64,000 nt of DNA from JAAFIP01 sp963775085 (GTDB lineage: Bacteria; Pseudomonadota; Gammaproteobacteria; Burkholderiales; Burkholderiaceae_C). The notes beneath the pieces were generated by a model. The model was not told the origin of the DNA and searched no databases. It saw only the letters and a list, made by a program, of their open reading frames with translations. Position numbers and translations under genes: made by a program. The stretch covers positions 239,365 to 303,364 of the forward strand of contig CAVZHO010000010.1 in the NCBI GenBank assembly GCA_963775085.1. Reading direction: 5' to 3'. This document shows, one piece after another, positions 32,985-42,190 of this stretch. The first letter of the stretch is position 1. Every line of letters starts with the position of its first letter.

Positions 32985-34814
32985 TCAGCGCGTAGTCGCC
33001 GCAATGGCAAACCGGGCCGCCGCTCCTGTTGGCTGCAATTCAAAGCTCCAGCGCGTGGCATGAAACCCCGCCACCGCAGGCCGGTGCGCTATTGATATCA
33101 GAGCGCCTTGCGCTTGTTTTACTTGGCCTAACAGCCGTTCATAGATAGTTTTTTCGGCCACCTCATCCAGCGCACTGGTGGCTTCGTCGGCAAAAATCCA
33201 TTGCGGTTTTTTCAGAAACACGCGGGCAATCGCCAGGCGTTGCTGCTCGCCACCGGAGAGTTTTTGGCCCCAGGCATCTTCGTCGTCCAAGCGGGTTTTC
33301 AGCTGCGGCAACAGGGCGGCATCCAGTGCGGCGCACAGTTGGGCATCGGTATAGTCCGCCGCCTCGTCAGGGTAGGCCAACGCCACGCGCAGGGGGGCAT
33401 TGGGGAAGTAGGGCCGCTGGGCAATAAACATGGCGCGCTGCTCAAATCCCGCAGGCAACTGCAACTGCCCCGAGGCATACGGCCAGATTCCAGCAATGGC
33501 GCGAAACAAGGTGCTCTTGCCGCTGCCCGACGGGCCAGTGACGATGATGCTGTCACCGGTGCGCGCGTGCAGCACGGCACCCTGCACCAACTGGGTGCCG
33601 TCGGGCAGCGCCAAGGTCAGTTCCTGGGTCTGCAATTGGTCTGCATTTGCTACATTTTCAGTAGCTACTTGCGTCCTGTATTCAGGGACTACCGGCACAT
33701 ATTGCCGCAAAAGTGCACTGTGTTGCGCTTCTACCGTGCAGAGCGAGGCTTCAAAGCTGGTGAGGCGGTCGGTGGTGGCCTTCCAGGTAGCCAGGCTGGC
33801 GTAGTTATCGACAAACCAGCTGAGCGCGTCTTGCACCCGGCCAAAGGCCGAGGCGATTTGCATCAGTTGGCCCAGCTGGATAGCCCCGCTGAAAAAGCGC
33901 GGCGCAGCCACGATAAATGGGAACACCACCGCCGCCTGGCCAAAGCCCACGGTAAACCAGGTCAGGCGTTTTTGCGCGTTGATCAACTCCAGATAATTTT
34001 GCAGTACTGAGCCAAAGCGCAGGTTGATGGCACCGCGTTCGACCGCCTCGCCCTTGTCCAGTGCAATGGCCTCGCTGTACTCGCGCACGCGCACCAGGTG
34101 GTGGCGAAAGTCGGCCTCGTAGCGCTGCTGGTTAAAGTTTAGCGCCACCAGCGGCTTGCCGATCCAGTGCGTGATGGCGCTGCCCACCACCGCGTAAACC
34201 ACGGCCATCCACACCATAAACCCGGCAATCTCGTAGGTGCTGCCATTGAACTTGAATTCAAACCCACCACTCAAGCCCCACAAAATGCCAACAAAGCTCA
34301 GCAGCGTGACCACGGCATTGAGCAGGCCCATGGACAACGACACGGTCAGGGCGGTGAACTGCTGCGCGTCTTCCTGGATGCGCTGGTCGGGGTTGTCGGG
34401 GCTCATGTCGGCCTGTTTGGAAAAACGCAGCAGCTCCAGGGTGTAAAACGCCTTATTAGCCAGCCAACGCTGGATGTAATGTTCGGTCATCCAGGTGCGC
34501 CAGCGCAACTCCAACAGCTGCGTCAGGTAAAACTTGTACACCGCAATGATGATGTAGGCAAAAGCCAGATAGGTAAAGCGCCCGAGTTGCTGCCAGAAGA
34601 CGGGCTGATTTTTTTCTTGCAGCGCGTCGTAGAAAATTCGGTTCCAGTCGTTGAGCTGCACTAGCATGAACACCGTGCCTAAATTGAGTAGCACTATCGC
34701 CAGCAGCAGACCTCGGGCTTTCCATTTTTCATCGGAATGAAAGTACGGAAGCGACAAAGCCCAAACTTTGCGGGCTTGGGCTTTGAGTTCGGACAGCTTG
34801 GCGGTGATGGACAT
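32985..34814 (-). CDS. ABC transporter, fused permease and ATPase (YddA/ABCD-like), copy 1
   Basis: About 609 residues with the same order as its neighbour: membrane domain from LPYFHSDEKWKARGLLLAIV, linker, ATPase with Walker A GPSGSGKST, LSGGEQQRLAIAR and WIFADEATSALDE. ATG 34814 has GGAG 5 bases upstream; homology begins at MSITAKLSEL. It starts 11 bases after the TauE gene and is followed 136 bases later by the second copy, so a tandem duplication inside one operon is inferred. A repeat-derived linker (RTQVATENVANA) precedes the ATPase domain. Confidence 0.83.
   Translation of the reverse strand: MSITAKLSELKAQARKVWALSLPYFHSDEKWKARGLLLAIVLLNLGTVFMLVQLNDWNRIFYDALQEKNQPVFWQQLGRFTYLAFAYIIIAVYKFYLTQLLELRWRTWMTEHYIQRWLANKAFYTLELLRFSKQADMSPDNPDQRIQEDAQQFTALTVSLSMGLLNAVVTLLSFVGILWGLSGGFEFKFNGSTYEIAGFMVWMAVVYAVVGSAITHWIGKPLVALNFNQQRYEADFRHHLVRVREYSEAIALDKGEAVERGAINLRFGSVLQNYLELINAQKRLTWFTVGFGQAAVVFPFIVAAPRFFSGAIQLGQLMQIASAFGRVQDALSWFVDNYASLATWKATTDRLTSFEASLCTVEAQHSALLRQYVPVVPEYRTQVATENVANADQLQTQELTLALPDGTQLVQGAVLHARTGDSIIVTGPSGSGKSTLFRAIAGIWPYASGQLQLPAGFEQRAMFIAQRPYFPNAPLRVALAYPDEAADYTDAQLCAALDAALLPQLKTRLDDEDAWGQKLSGGEQQRLAIARVFLKKPQWIFADEATSALDEVAEKTIYERLLGQVKQAQGALISIAHRPAVAGFHATRWSFELQPTGAAARFAIAATTR
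33646..33696 (+). repeat. Dispersed repeat copy 9 (linker of ABC copy 1)
   Basis: It reads GCTACATTTTCAGTAGCTAC, then TTGCGTCCTGTATTCAGGGA and CTACCGGC. This is the GCGTCC...GGGACTA subtype, different from copy 8 although at the equivalent linker position. Confidence 0.7.
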
Positions 34815-34825
34815 GGGGACTCCGG

Positions 34826-35581
34826 TTAATGGAAGGCGTTCCACAGCAGTTTGCAACCCGTGAGGAACATGCCAATATACACAAGGCGGTAGAACAGGGT
34901 GGGGTTGATTTTGCGTGTGACTTTGAGGCCGATCCACACGCCCAGGGGGGCAATCGGCATCAGCACCAGCGAGGTGGCAAAGTTAGGCATGTCCAGCAGC
35001 CCCAGCCAGGCATACGGAATCCACTTGGCTAGATTGATGACAAAGTAAAAGAACGACATGGTGGCCGCAAACACCACGGGGGTGAGTTTGAGGGGCAGCA
35101 CATAGGCGTTGAGCGGTGGGCTGCCCGCATGGGCAATAAAGCTGGTAAAGCCCGAGGTCACGGTCAAGATCGCGCCCAGCCAGCGTGGCGGCAAGGGGCT
35201 GCCGGGTTGGGGTGGAAACAGCAGGCGTTGGGCCAAAAACAGCAGCGTGAAACCGCCCACCACACCGGCCACAATGTGTGCGTCCAGCAGCTTGAAAAGC
35301 AGGGTTCCGATCAACACACCAACCAAGCCGTAAGGCAGCAGGAATTTAAGCAGCGCTTTGTCGTAGTCTTTGCGAAAGGCGGCTAAGCCTAAACAATCGA
35401 CCACCAACAAAATCGGCATGAAGATAGCTGCCGCCTGCGGCACGCTGATAGCCAAGGCCATCAAGGGCACGGACAGCGAGCCAAAGCCCGCGCCAAAGCC
35501 CGACTTGCTGATGCCCATGATCAGCACGGCGGGAATGGCGCTGGCATAGAAATGCCAGTCGGTGATGAAAGGAAAGCTCAA
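34826..35581 (-). CDS. TauE/SafE-family sulfite or organic-acid exporter
   Basis: A 251-residue membrane protein with about eight helices. It has GISKSGFGAGFGSLSVPLMA near the N-terminus and SGFTSFIAHAGSPPLNAYVL in the second half, the paired TauE motifs. It probably exports sulfite, sulfonates or another anion. The start is a TTG (35581) with no good ribosome binding site; the next Met is residue 22. It lies 27 bases after the nitroreductase stop and 11 before the first ABC gene. Confidence 0.8.
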   Translation of the reverse strand: MSFPFITDWHFYASAIPAVLIMGISKSGFGAGFGSLSVPLMALAISVPQAAAIFMPILLVVDCLGLAAFRKDYDKALLKFLLPYGLVGVLIGTLLFKLLDAHIVAGVVGGFTLLFLAQRLLFPPQPGSPLPPRWLGAILTVTSGFTSFIAHAGSPPLNAYVLPLKLTPVVFAATMSFFYFVINLAKWIPYAWLGLLDMPNFATSLVLMPIAPLGVWIGLKVTRKINPTLFYRLVYIGMFLTGCKLLWNAFH

Positions 35582-35608
35582 GCGCGTGGCGAGTTGGAGC
35601 GCTGGTGC

Positions 35609-36184
35609 TTAAACGATTTGGCAGACATCGGCAAAGCTCAGACGCGGGCTGCGGGCCATGGTTTTGCTGGTGTCGGCGTAACCCAGATTGCATACGAAGT
35701 TGGTCTTGACGGCTGTACCACCCCAGAAAGCGGCATCGACCTTGGCGGCATCAAAACCGCTCATCGCGCCGCAGTCCAGCCCCAGTGCACGCGCGGCGAT
35801 GATGAGGTAGCCGCCTTGCAGCGAACTGTTGCGAAAGGCGGTGGCATCGATCATGCCCTGGTTGCCGACAAACCAACTGCGCGCGTCCGCATGGGGGAAG
35901 AGCTGGGGCAGCTTGTCATAGAACTGCATGTCCATGCCGATGATGGCGGTCACGGGGGCGCTTTGCGTCTTGGCGGTGTTGCCGGGGCTCAGACAAGGCA
36001 GCAACTTTTCTTTGGCCGCAGCGCTTTTGACAAACTGCACGCGCATGGGTGAGCAGTTGGCCGAGGTGGGACCCCACTTGAGCAGGTCGTAGAGCTGGTG
36101 CAGCGCGGCATCGTCCACGGTGCGGCTGATAAAGCCATTGGCAGTGCGGGCGTTGTCAAAAATTTGTTCAGTGGTAATTTGCAT
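35609..36184 (-). CDS. Nitroreductase family protein, malonic semialdehyde reductase (RutE) type
   Basis: A 191-residue FMN-dependent nitroreductase. FISRTVDDAALHQLYDLLKW, GPTSANCSPMRVQFV and the C-terminal NLGYADTSKTMARSPRL match the RutE subgroup, which reduces malonic semialdehyde to 3-hydroxypropionate. There are no other rut genes in the window, so the substrate is uncertain. It follows the thiolase gene by 33 bases on the same strand. Confidence 0.78.
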   Translation of the reverse strand: MQITTEQIFDNARTANGFISRTVDDAALHQLYDLLKWGPTSANCSPMRVQFVKSAAAKEKLLPCLSPGNTAKTQSAPVTAIIGMDMQFYDKLPQLFPHADARSWFVGNQGMIDATAFRNSSLQGGYLIIAARALGLDCGAMSGFDAAKVDAAFWGGTAVKTNFVCNLGYADTSKTMARSPRLSFADVCQIV

Positions 36185-36217
36185 GGTGATTCTTGGTTGA
36201 AAAATGGAAGGAGCGGT

Positions 36218-37423
36218 TTAGACCCGCTCTAGTATCACCGCAATGCCTTGGCCTACACCAATACACATGGTGCACAGCGCGTAGCGGCCCTTGCTGCGGT
36301 GCAGTTGGTTGACTGCGGTGGTGGCCAGGCGTGCGCCCGATGCACCCAGCGGGTGGCCCAGGGCAATGGCACCGCCATTGGGGTTGACACGCGGATCATC
36401 GTCTTGCAGGCCCAGCATGCGCAGTACGGCCAGGCCTTGGGCGGCAAAGGCCTCATTCAGCTCAATCACATCCATCTGCTCAATCTTCAAGCCGGTAAGT
36501 GCCAATACCTTTTGCGTCGCGGGCGCAGGGCCAATGCCCATGATGCGCGGCGGCACACCTGCCGTAGCCATACCGACGACGCGGGCCTTGGGCGTGAGGC
36601 CGTGTTTCTTGGCCTCCACTTCGCTGGCGAGCAGGATGGCGCAGGCACCGTCGTTTACGCCACTGGCATTGCCTGCGGTGACGGTGCCGTCGGGTTTGAC
36701 GATGGGCCTGAGATTGGCCAGCGCGTCCATCGTGGTAGCGCGGGGGTGTTCGTCTTGGCTGACGACTACTGCGTCGCCCTTCTTTTGCGGGATGGCGACG
36801 GGGCAAATCTCGGCATCAAAATAACCCGCTTTTTGCGCGGCAACGGCTTTCATCTGGCTGGCCAGAGCCATTTTGTCTTGGGCCAGGCGCTCTATTTTGT
36901 AGTCGGTAGCCACGTTTTCTGCCGTCTCGGGCATGCTGTCTACGCCGTACTTTTCTTTCATCAGCTTGTTGATAAAGCGCCAGCCAATCGTCGTGTCATA
37001 CATTTGCGGCGTACGGCTAAAGGCGCTGTCTGACTTGCCGATGACAAAGGGTGCGCGGCTCATGCTTTCCACGCCACCAGCTATCATTAGCGTAGCCTCT
37101 TGCGAACGTATGGCGCGGGCTGCCGTGCCCAAAGCATCCAAACCCGAGCCGCACAGACGGTTGATGGTGGCACCGGGCAGCTCGTGCGGCAGACCTGCCA
37201 GCAAGCTGGCCATATGGGCCACGTTGCGGTTGTCCTCACCGGCCTGGTTGACGCAACCATACAGCATGTCGGTCACGGCATGCCAATCGACATTGGGGTT
37301 GCGCTGCATCAAGGCGCGCAGGGGGATGGCACCGAGGTCATCCGTGCGCACGCTGCTCAGGGCACCGCCGTAACGGCCAAAGGGGGTACGGATCGCGTCG
37401 CAGATAAAGGCTTGGGTGGTCAT
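36218..37423 (-). CDS. pcaF: 3-oxoadipyl-CoA thiolase-type acetyl-CoA acyltransferase
   Basis: A 401-residue thiolase. It begins MTTQAFICDAIRTPFGRYGG as in PcaF/PaaJ. The nucleophilic Cys is in INRLCGSGLDAL, the His in GHPLGASGAR and the second Cys in CIGVGQG. It cleaves 3-oxoadipyl-CoA to succinyl-CoA and acetyl-CoA, the last step of both the beta-ketoadipate and phenylacetate routes. The paaABCDE genes lie 16 kb away, so it may complete that pathway. GGAG lies 10 bases before ATG. Confidence 0.82.
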   Translation of the reverse strand: MTTQAFICDAIRTPFGRYGGALSSVRTDDLGAIPLRALMQRNPNVDWHAVTDMLYGCVNQAGEDNRNVAHMASLLAGLPHELPGATINRLCGSGLDALGTAARAIRSQEATLMIAGGVESMSRAPFVIGKSDSAFSRTPQMYDTTIGWRFINKLMKEKYGVDSMPETAENVATDYKIERLAQDKMALASQMKAVAAQKAGYFDAEICPVAIPQKKGDAVVVSQDEHPRATTMDALANLRPIVKPDGTVTAGNASGVNDGACAILLASEVEAKKHGLTPKARVVGMATAGVPPRIMGIGPAPATQKVLALTGLKIEQMDVIELNEAFAAQGLAVLRMLGLQDDDPRVNPNGGAIALGHPLGASGARLATTAVNQLHRSKGRYALCTMCIGVGQGIAVILERV

Positions 37424-37564
37424 AGTGGTGTCTCCTCAATGCGCTGCCGGCATTGGCAAGCGATGGATAAAGTGAAGATTGGGTGAAGGTTGAAAGCTCA
37501 ATTTTAGTGCCCCAATTATCCCCAAAGGACGGGTGCCAGCGTGTCACATTGGATAATCAGAGCC

Positions 37565-37999
37565 ATGTTTACCCCCAGCCAAGACGATGTCCGCCGGTTT
37601 TTTTGCTCTGTTTATGCCAAAGCGCAAACAGGTAGTGCGCAAGAAGCTATCGAAACCATAGCGAACCAGTGGATCGCCGAGCACCCCGAGTACGATGAGG
37701 ACCTGCGCGATGTGGATGCTGCCCTGGTGCGCGTCTACGCGGGCGACGACGGCAAGAGTAACCCGTTTTTGCACCTGTCCATGCACCTGTCCATCACCGA
37801 GCAATGCAGCATCGACCAGCCGCGCGGCATCCGCCAAGCCGTGGAGCTGCTCACCGCCCGCCGTGGTGACCTGCACCAAGCGCACCACGAGGTCATGCAG
37901 GAGCTGGGCGCCATGCTATGGGAAAGCCAGCGCGCAGGCCGCCCGCCGGACGGGCAGGCGTATATCGACCGGGTGCAGCAGCGGGCGACGCGCGACTAG
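37565..37999 (+). CDS. DUF1841 family protein
   Basis: A 144-residue protein. The N-terminal MFTPSQDDVRRFFCSVYAKA, central NPFLHLSMHLSITEQCSIDQ with PRGIR, and C-terminal ELGAMLWESQRAGRPPDGQAY match DUF1841, a family of unknown function in betaproteobacteria. ATG 37565 corresponds to the family start; an in-frame codon at 37541 adds eight residues. Confidence 0.82.
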   Translation: MFTPSQDDVRRFFCSVYAKAQTGSAQEAIETIANQWIAEHPEYDEDLRDVDAALVRVYAGDDGKSNPFLHLSMHLSITEQCSIDQPRGIRQAVELLTARRGDLHQAHHEVMQELGAMLWESQRAGRPPDGQAYIDRVQQRATRD

Positions 38000-38047
38000 T
38001 CATTTGCGCAACCGGTTCGGGCCGCGCTGGTCGAAGCCGTCTCAGGA

Positions 38048-38488
38048 TCAACGCATTGTGATGGGGATCGTCACTGGCCCGTCATTCACCAAATGCACCT
38101 GCATGTCCGCCGCAAACTGGCCTGTTTGCACGCTAGGATGTACCAAGTGCGCTTGCTGTACAAAGTAATCGTAGAGGCGCTTACCTTCATCGGGCGCTGC
38201 CGCATTGGTGAAGCTGGGTCGATTGCCGCCAGATATATCCGCCGCCAAGGTGAATTGACTGACGACGAGCAAACCGCCACCCACGTCTTGCACCGAGCGG
38301 TTCATTTTGCCAGCCGCGTCGCTGAAAATGCGCAGCTTGAGTATTTTGGCCAGCAGCTTGTCGGCCAGCGCGTCCGTGTCGTCCTGCTCGGCGCATAGCA
38401 GAACCAACAGGCCTTGGCCAATCGCGCCGACTACAGCGCCGTGCACCACCACGCGCGCCTCGCGCACCCGTTGAATCATTGCCTGCAT
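38048..38488 (-). CDS. dtd: D-aminoacyl-tRNA deacylase
   Basis: A 146-residue protein with the Dtd motifs MIQRVREARVVVHG, VVSQFTLAADISGGNRPSF (catalytic SQFTL) and NDGPVTIPI (the GP cis-Pro motif; here NDGPVTI). It removes D-amino acids and glycine from mischarged tRNA. ATG 38488 follows AGGA by about 9 bases; the second Met (residue 4) is also possible. Confidence 0.9.
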   Translation of the reverse strand: MQAMIQRVREARVVVHGAVVGAIGQGLLVLLCAEQDDTDALADKLLAKILKLRIFSDAAGKMNRSVQDVGGGLLVVSQFTLAADISGGNRPSFTNAAAPDEGKRLYDYFVQQAHLVHPSVQTGQFAADMQVHLVNDGPVTIPITMR

Positions 38489-38597
38489 TTGATGGTTTCC
38501 TGGTTAGGGTGGCGTGACGCGCCTGAGTTTTGGCGTGAACCGGAACTGTATGCTACTTGGCGTGCTCCAACGGCATACGATATTGTCGGGACTGTCC

Positions 38598-39284
38598 ATG
38601 AAGCATTATTTACTGCACTATCTGTTGTTGCTGGCGCTCGCTCCTGTCACCACACCCGCCCAGGTGGCCCCCACGGCCGCCGAAGCCGCCCGTTACCAAG
38701 GCCTGCATGCGGCGGCGCATCTGGGCGATGTGGCCCAAATTCAAAAACTTGCGGCAACTAAAGCCGACCTTAACCGCCGCGACGGCCTGGGCCGTACACC
38801 GCTGCATGTGGCCACCTTTGCCAGGCAGCGCGAGGCCATCCGCGCACTGGCCCACGCCGGCGTCGATCTCAACGCGCTGGAGCATGACCGCTACGATGCC
38901 GTGACCATCGCCAGCGTGGCCGACGACGAGGCCACCCTGCGGGTGCTGCTGCAACTGGGCGCAAGTGCCAAGCTGGTGACCAGCCGCTATGACGGCACAG
39001 CGCTCATCGCCGCGGCGCACCTAGGCCACGACGGCGTAGTGCGCCAATTGATCGCCGCAGGCGCGCCGCTGGACCATGTGAATAACCTGCACTGGACCGC
39101 CACCATTGAATCCATCGTGCTGGGCAACGGCGGGCCCAGACACCAGGCCACTCTACAGGCGCTGGTCAAGGCCGGTGCCAATCTGCAACTGACCGACCGG
39201 CAAGGCAACACCCCACTGCAATTGGCCCAATCGCGCGGCTATACAGAGATGGTGAAGATGCTGGAGGCGGCGGGTGCCAAGTAA
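38598..39284 (+). CDS. Secreted ankyrin-repeat protein
   Basis: A 228-residue protein with a signal peptide (MKHYLLHYLLLLALAPVTTP, cleavage near AQ). Five or six ankyrin repeats follow, recognisable in GRTPLHVATFARQREAIRAL, GTALIAAAHLGHDGVVRQLI and GNTPLQLAQSRGYTEMVKML. It is probably a periplasmic protein-binding scaffold; the partner is unknown. An upstream in-frame start (38514) would destroy the signal peptide. Confidence 0.78.
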   Translation: MKHYLLHYLLLLALAPVTTPAQVAPTAAEAARYQGLHAAAHLGDVAQIQKLAATKADLNRRDGLGRTPLHVATFARQREAIRALAHAGVDLNALEHDRYDAVTIASVADDEATLRVLLQLGASAKLVTSRYDGTALIAAAHLGHDGVVRQLIAAGAPLDHVNNLHWTATIESIVLGNGGPRHQATLQALVKAGANLQLTDRQGNTPLQLAQSRGYTEMVKMLEAAGAK

Positions 39285-39295
39285 TCCAGGGCTAC

Positions 39296-40552
39296 TCAGG
39301 CCAGTGTCACCCGCGCAAACTTGCGCTTGCCCACCTGCACTACATACTTCCCCGCCAGCAGCTTCAAGCCCTTGTCGCTGACCACGGACGAGTCCACGCG
39401 CACGCCGCCGCCTTCAATCAGGCGGCCCGCCTCTGAGGTGGAAGGCGCCAACCCGGCTTGCTTGAGCACTTGGGTAATGCCCAGCCCCGCTGCATCATCG
39501 CCCAGGCTGAGCGTGACTTCAGGGATCTCATCCGGCACGCCGCCCTTGCTGCGGTTGATAAAGTCCTGCTCCGCCGCGTCCGCCGCCGCCGCACTGTGAA
39601 AGCGGGTGGTGATTTCTTTGGCCAGCATGACTTTGGCGTCTTTGGGGTTGCGGCCAGCGGCTACCTCGGCTTTCAAGGCCTCGATCTCGGCGAGAGATTT
39701 GAACGACAGCAGGGTGTACCAGCGCCACATCAGCACGTCGCTAATGCTCAGCACCTTGGCAAACATGGTGTTGGGCTGTTCGGTGATGCTGATATAGTTA
39801 TTTTTGCTTTTGGACATTTTGTCCACGCCGTCCAGACCTTCGAGCAGCGGCATAGTGAGTATGCACTGCGGCTCCTGGCCGTATTCCACCTGGAGGTGGC
39901 GGCCCATCAACAGGTTAAATTTTTGGTCAGTGCCACCCAGTTCCAGGTCGCTTTTCAGGGCGACGGAGTCGTAGCCCTGCATCAGGGGGTACAAAAACTC
40001 GTGCACGCTGATGGCCTGGCCAGCGGTGTAGCGTTTGGTAAAGTCGTCGCGCTCCATCATGCGGGCCACCGTGTATTTGCCCGCCAACTGGATCATGCCG
40101 CGTGCGCCCAGCGCGTCGCCCCACTCGCTGTTGTAGCGCAGCTCGGTTTTGGCGGGGTCGAGCACCTTGTAGGCCTGGTCGCGGTAGGTCTGGGCGTTGG
40201 CCTGGATCTGCTCCTTGCTCAAGGCCGGGCGGGTGGTGTTACGCCCCGATGGGTCGCCGATCAGCGTGGTGAAGTCCCCGATCAGAAATATGACGGTATG
40301 GCCCAAATCCTGTAACTGGCGCATTTTGTTCAACACTACCGTGTGACCAATGTGGATATCGGGCGCGGTAGGGTCCAGGCCGAGCTTGATGCGTAGCGGG
40401 ATTCCCGATTTTTCAGACTTTTGCAGCTTTTTAAGCCAATCTTCCTGCGGAATAAGCTCTTCTACGCCCCGTAAGGTGACGGCCAAGGCCTCGCGTACCC
40501 GGTCGGATACCGCTAAATCAGTAGAAATGGAGGATGTAACGGCTTGATTCAT
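39296..40552 (-). CDS. tyrS: Tyrosyl-tRNA synthetase
   Basis: A 418-residue class I synthetase. The HIGH-type motif is in APDIHIGHTVVLNKMRQ and the KMSKS motif in GVDKMSKSKNNYIS. An S4 domain lies at the C-terminus (IEGGGVRVDSSVVSDKGLKL). It charges tRNA-Tyr. ATG 40552 is chosen; an in-frame TTG at 40567 would add five residues. It is divergent from the M23 peptidase gene. Confidence 0.93.
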   Translation of the reverse strand: MNQAVTSSISTDLAVSDRVREALAVTLRGVEELIPQEDWLKKLQKSEKSGIPLRIKLGLDPTAPDIHIGHTVVLNKMRQLQDLGHTVIFLIGDFTTLIGDPSGRNTTRPALSKEQIQANAQTYRDQAYKVLDPAKTELRYNSEWGDALGARGMIQLAGKYTVARMMERDDFTKRYTAGQAISVHEFLYPLMQGYDSVALKSDLELGGTDQKFNLLMGRHLQVEYGQEPQCILTMPLLEGLDGVDKMSKSKNNYISITEQPNTMFAKVLSISDVLMWRWYTLLSFKSLAEIEALKAEVAAGRNPKDAKVMLAKEITTRFHSAAAADAAEQDFINRSKGGVPDEIPEVTLSLGDDAAGLGITQVLKQAGLAPSTSEAGRLIEGGGVRVDSSVVSDKGLKLLAGKYVVQVGKRKFARVTLA

Positions 40553-40639
40553 AAGGGTTTTATCCAATTAATGCACATCTTGACATAGTTATACTAGCCC
40601 TCTTGCTTTTCCAAAAGCAGCTCATTTTACGTGGGTGCC

Positions 40640-42055
40640 ATGGCATCCGCGGCCCTACCAGCGTTTTACTCAGCGCTCGTGTTAATCAGGAAACCTCTTT
40701 TGGCTTTGATTCAGTTTGTAAATGTTGCGCAGGTACTGGCCCGGTCTTTAGGCAGTGTTGCGCAGCGCTATCCGCGCCAACTCATGGGTCTTGCCGCCGC
40801 CCTGATGCTGGGCACGGGGGCTACCGCATTTGCCGTGGCCAATTTTGCACCCGATGTGTCCGATGTGCCCGTGCGTCAGGTGCTGGAAAACGTCGAACCC
40901 GCGCCCGAGTCGGTCGCCAGCCTGGACGCAGGGGCCGGCCTCACGCTGTATCGCACCGATGCGACTCGCGCCAATGACACCGCCGAGTCCCTGCTGCGCC
41001 GCCTGGGCGTCGCCGATGCCGATGCTGCCACCTTTATCCGCAGCGACGCCTCCGCCCGTGCTGCCTTGCTCAGCCGCCCTGGCCGTTTGATCACGGTAGA
41101 GACCAATAGCGACAACCGCTTGGTCAAATTGCAAGCGCGCTGGACGCATGACGACCTGCCCAACAACTTTGTGCGTTTGACGATTGATAAAACCGATAAC
41201 GGTTTTAAGGCCCGCACCGACATCGCCCCTTTGGTGGCAGGTACGCGACTGGCGGGCGGCATCATCCGCTCATCCCTGTTTGCCGCGACGGACGAGGCGC
41301 GCATTCCCGACGCCGTAGCCACCCAGGTGGCTGAGATGTTTGGGGGCGATATCGACTTTCACCGCGAGCTGCGCAAGGGCGACCGCTTTAGCGTGGTGTA
41401 CGAAACCCTGCAAGCCGATGGCGAGCATGTGCGCGCAGGCCGCGTGCTGAGCGCCGAGTTTGTCAACAAAGGCAAGACCTACCAAGCCGTGTGGTTCCAG
41501 GACCCAGGCACCAAGGGCCAGTACTACACGCTGGAGGGTAACAGCCTGCGCAAAGCCTTCCTGGCTTCGCCGCTGGAGTTCTCGCGTATCACCAGCGGCT
41601 TTGGTGGCCGTATACACCCCATCTCCCGTCAGTTTAAAAACCACATGGGCGTAGACTACGCCGCCCCCACCGGCACTGCTGTGCGCACCGTGGGGGATGG
41701 TGTGGTGTCGTTTGCGGGCAGCCAGGGCGGCTACGGCAATGTGGTGGAAGTCAAGCACCAGGGTGGCAAAAGCACCTTGTTTGCGCACCTGAGCCGCATT
41801 GGAGTCAGGGTCGGCCAAAAAGTGGAACAAGGCGATGTGGTAGGCGCAGTAGGCACCACCGGCTACAGCACCGGCCCGCATCTGCATTTTGAGTTCCGCG
41901 TGGGCGGCGTGCACCACAACCCGCTGACCATTGCCAGCCAGAGCGAGACCGTGCCTCTCAGTCCCACGGCCCGCGTCGCCTTTAACCACATGGTCGGCGA
42001 CATCCGCGTTAACCTGGCCGCTGCCCGCACCATGACGGTAGCCAGCGCGCAGTAA
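40640..42055 (+). CDS. M23-family murein peptidase
   Basis: About 471 residues. A membrane anchor (about residues 45-65, LMGLAAALMLGTGATAFAV) precedes an Opa-like/DUF region. The M23 LytM domain is C-terminal, with Zn ligands in NHMGVDYAAPTGT and GPHLHFEFRVGG. It probably cleaves peptide cross-links in peptidoglycan during division or growth. The start is uncertain: GTG 40631 and ATG 40640 are close together. It is divergent from tyrS, a pairing usual in Comamonadaceae, and precedes anmK, another wall-recycling gene. Confidence 0.85.
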   Translation: MASAALPAFYSALVLIRKPLLALIQFVNVAQVLARSLGSVAQRYPRQLMGLAAALMLGTGATAFAVANFAPDVSDVPVRQVLENVEPAPESVASLDAGAGLTLYRTDATRANDTAESLLRRLGVADADAATFIRSDASARAALLSRPGRLITVETNSDNRLVKLQARWTHDDLPNNFVRLTIDKTDNGFKARTDIAPLVAGTRLAGGIIRSSLFAATDEARIPDAVATQVAEMFGGDIDFHRELRKGDRFSVVYETLQADGEHVRAGRVLSAEFVNKGKTYQAVWFQDPGTKGQYYTLEGNSLRKAFLASPLEFSRITSGFGGRIHPISRQFKNHMGVDYAAPTGTAVRTVGDGVVSFAGSQGGYGNVVEVKHQGGKSTLFAHLSRIGVRVGQKVEQGDVVGAVGTTGYSTGPHLHFEFRVGGVHHNPLTIASQSETVPLSPTARVAFNHMVGDIRVNLAAARTMTVASAQ

Positions 42056-42066
42056 GCGCTTCACAC

Positions 42067-42126
42067 TGTTCGGGCTGAGCCTGCCCCAAGCCCTCGCGAA
42101 CCCTTCGACAAGCTCAGGCTGAACGG
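42067..42126. repeat. REP-like inverted repeat between the M23 peptidase and anmK
   Basis: GTTCGGGCTGAGCCTG on the left and CAAGCTCAGGCTGAAC on the right form an imperfect palindrome around CCCTTCGA. The GACAAGCTCAGGCTGAACGG arm is a widespread proteobacterial REP sequence. Confidence 0.65.
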
Positions 42127-42190
42127 TATGGCGAATTGATCCTCCTGTCTGCCAATGTCACGGCCCTAACTGGCGTGTACCATTGCCGCC

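Noticed and set aside
37619..37668. Possible further repeat copy inside the DUF1841 gene (GCTTCTTGCGC on the minus strand)
   Set aside because: The protein there has the normal family length, so nothing seems inserted, and the match is short.
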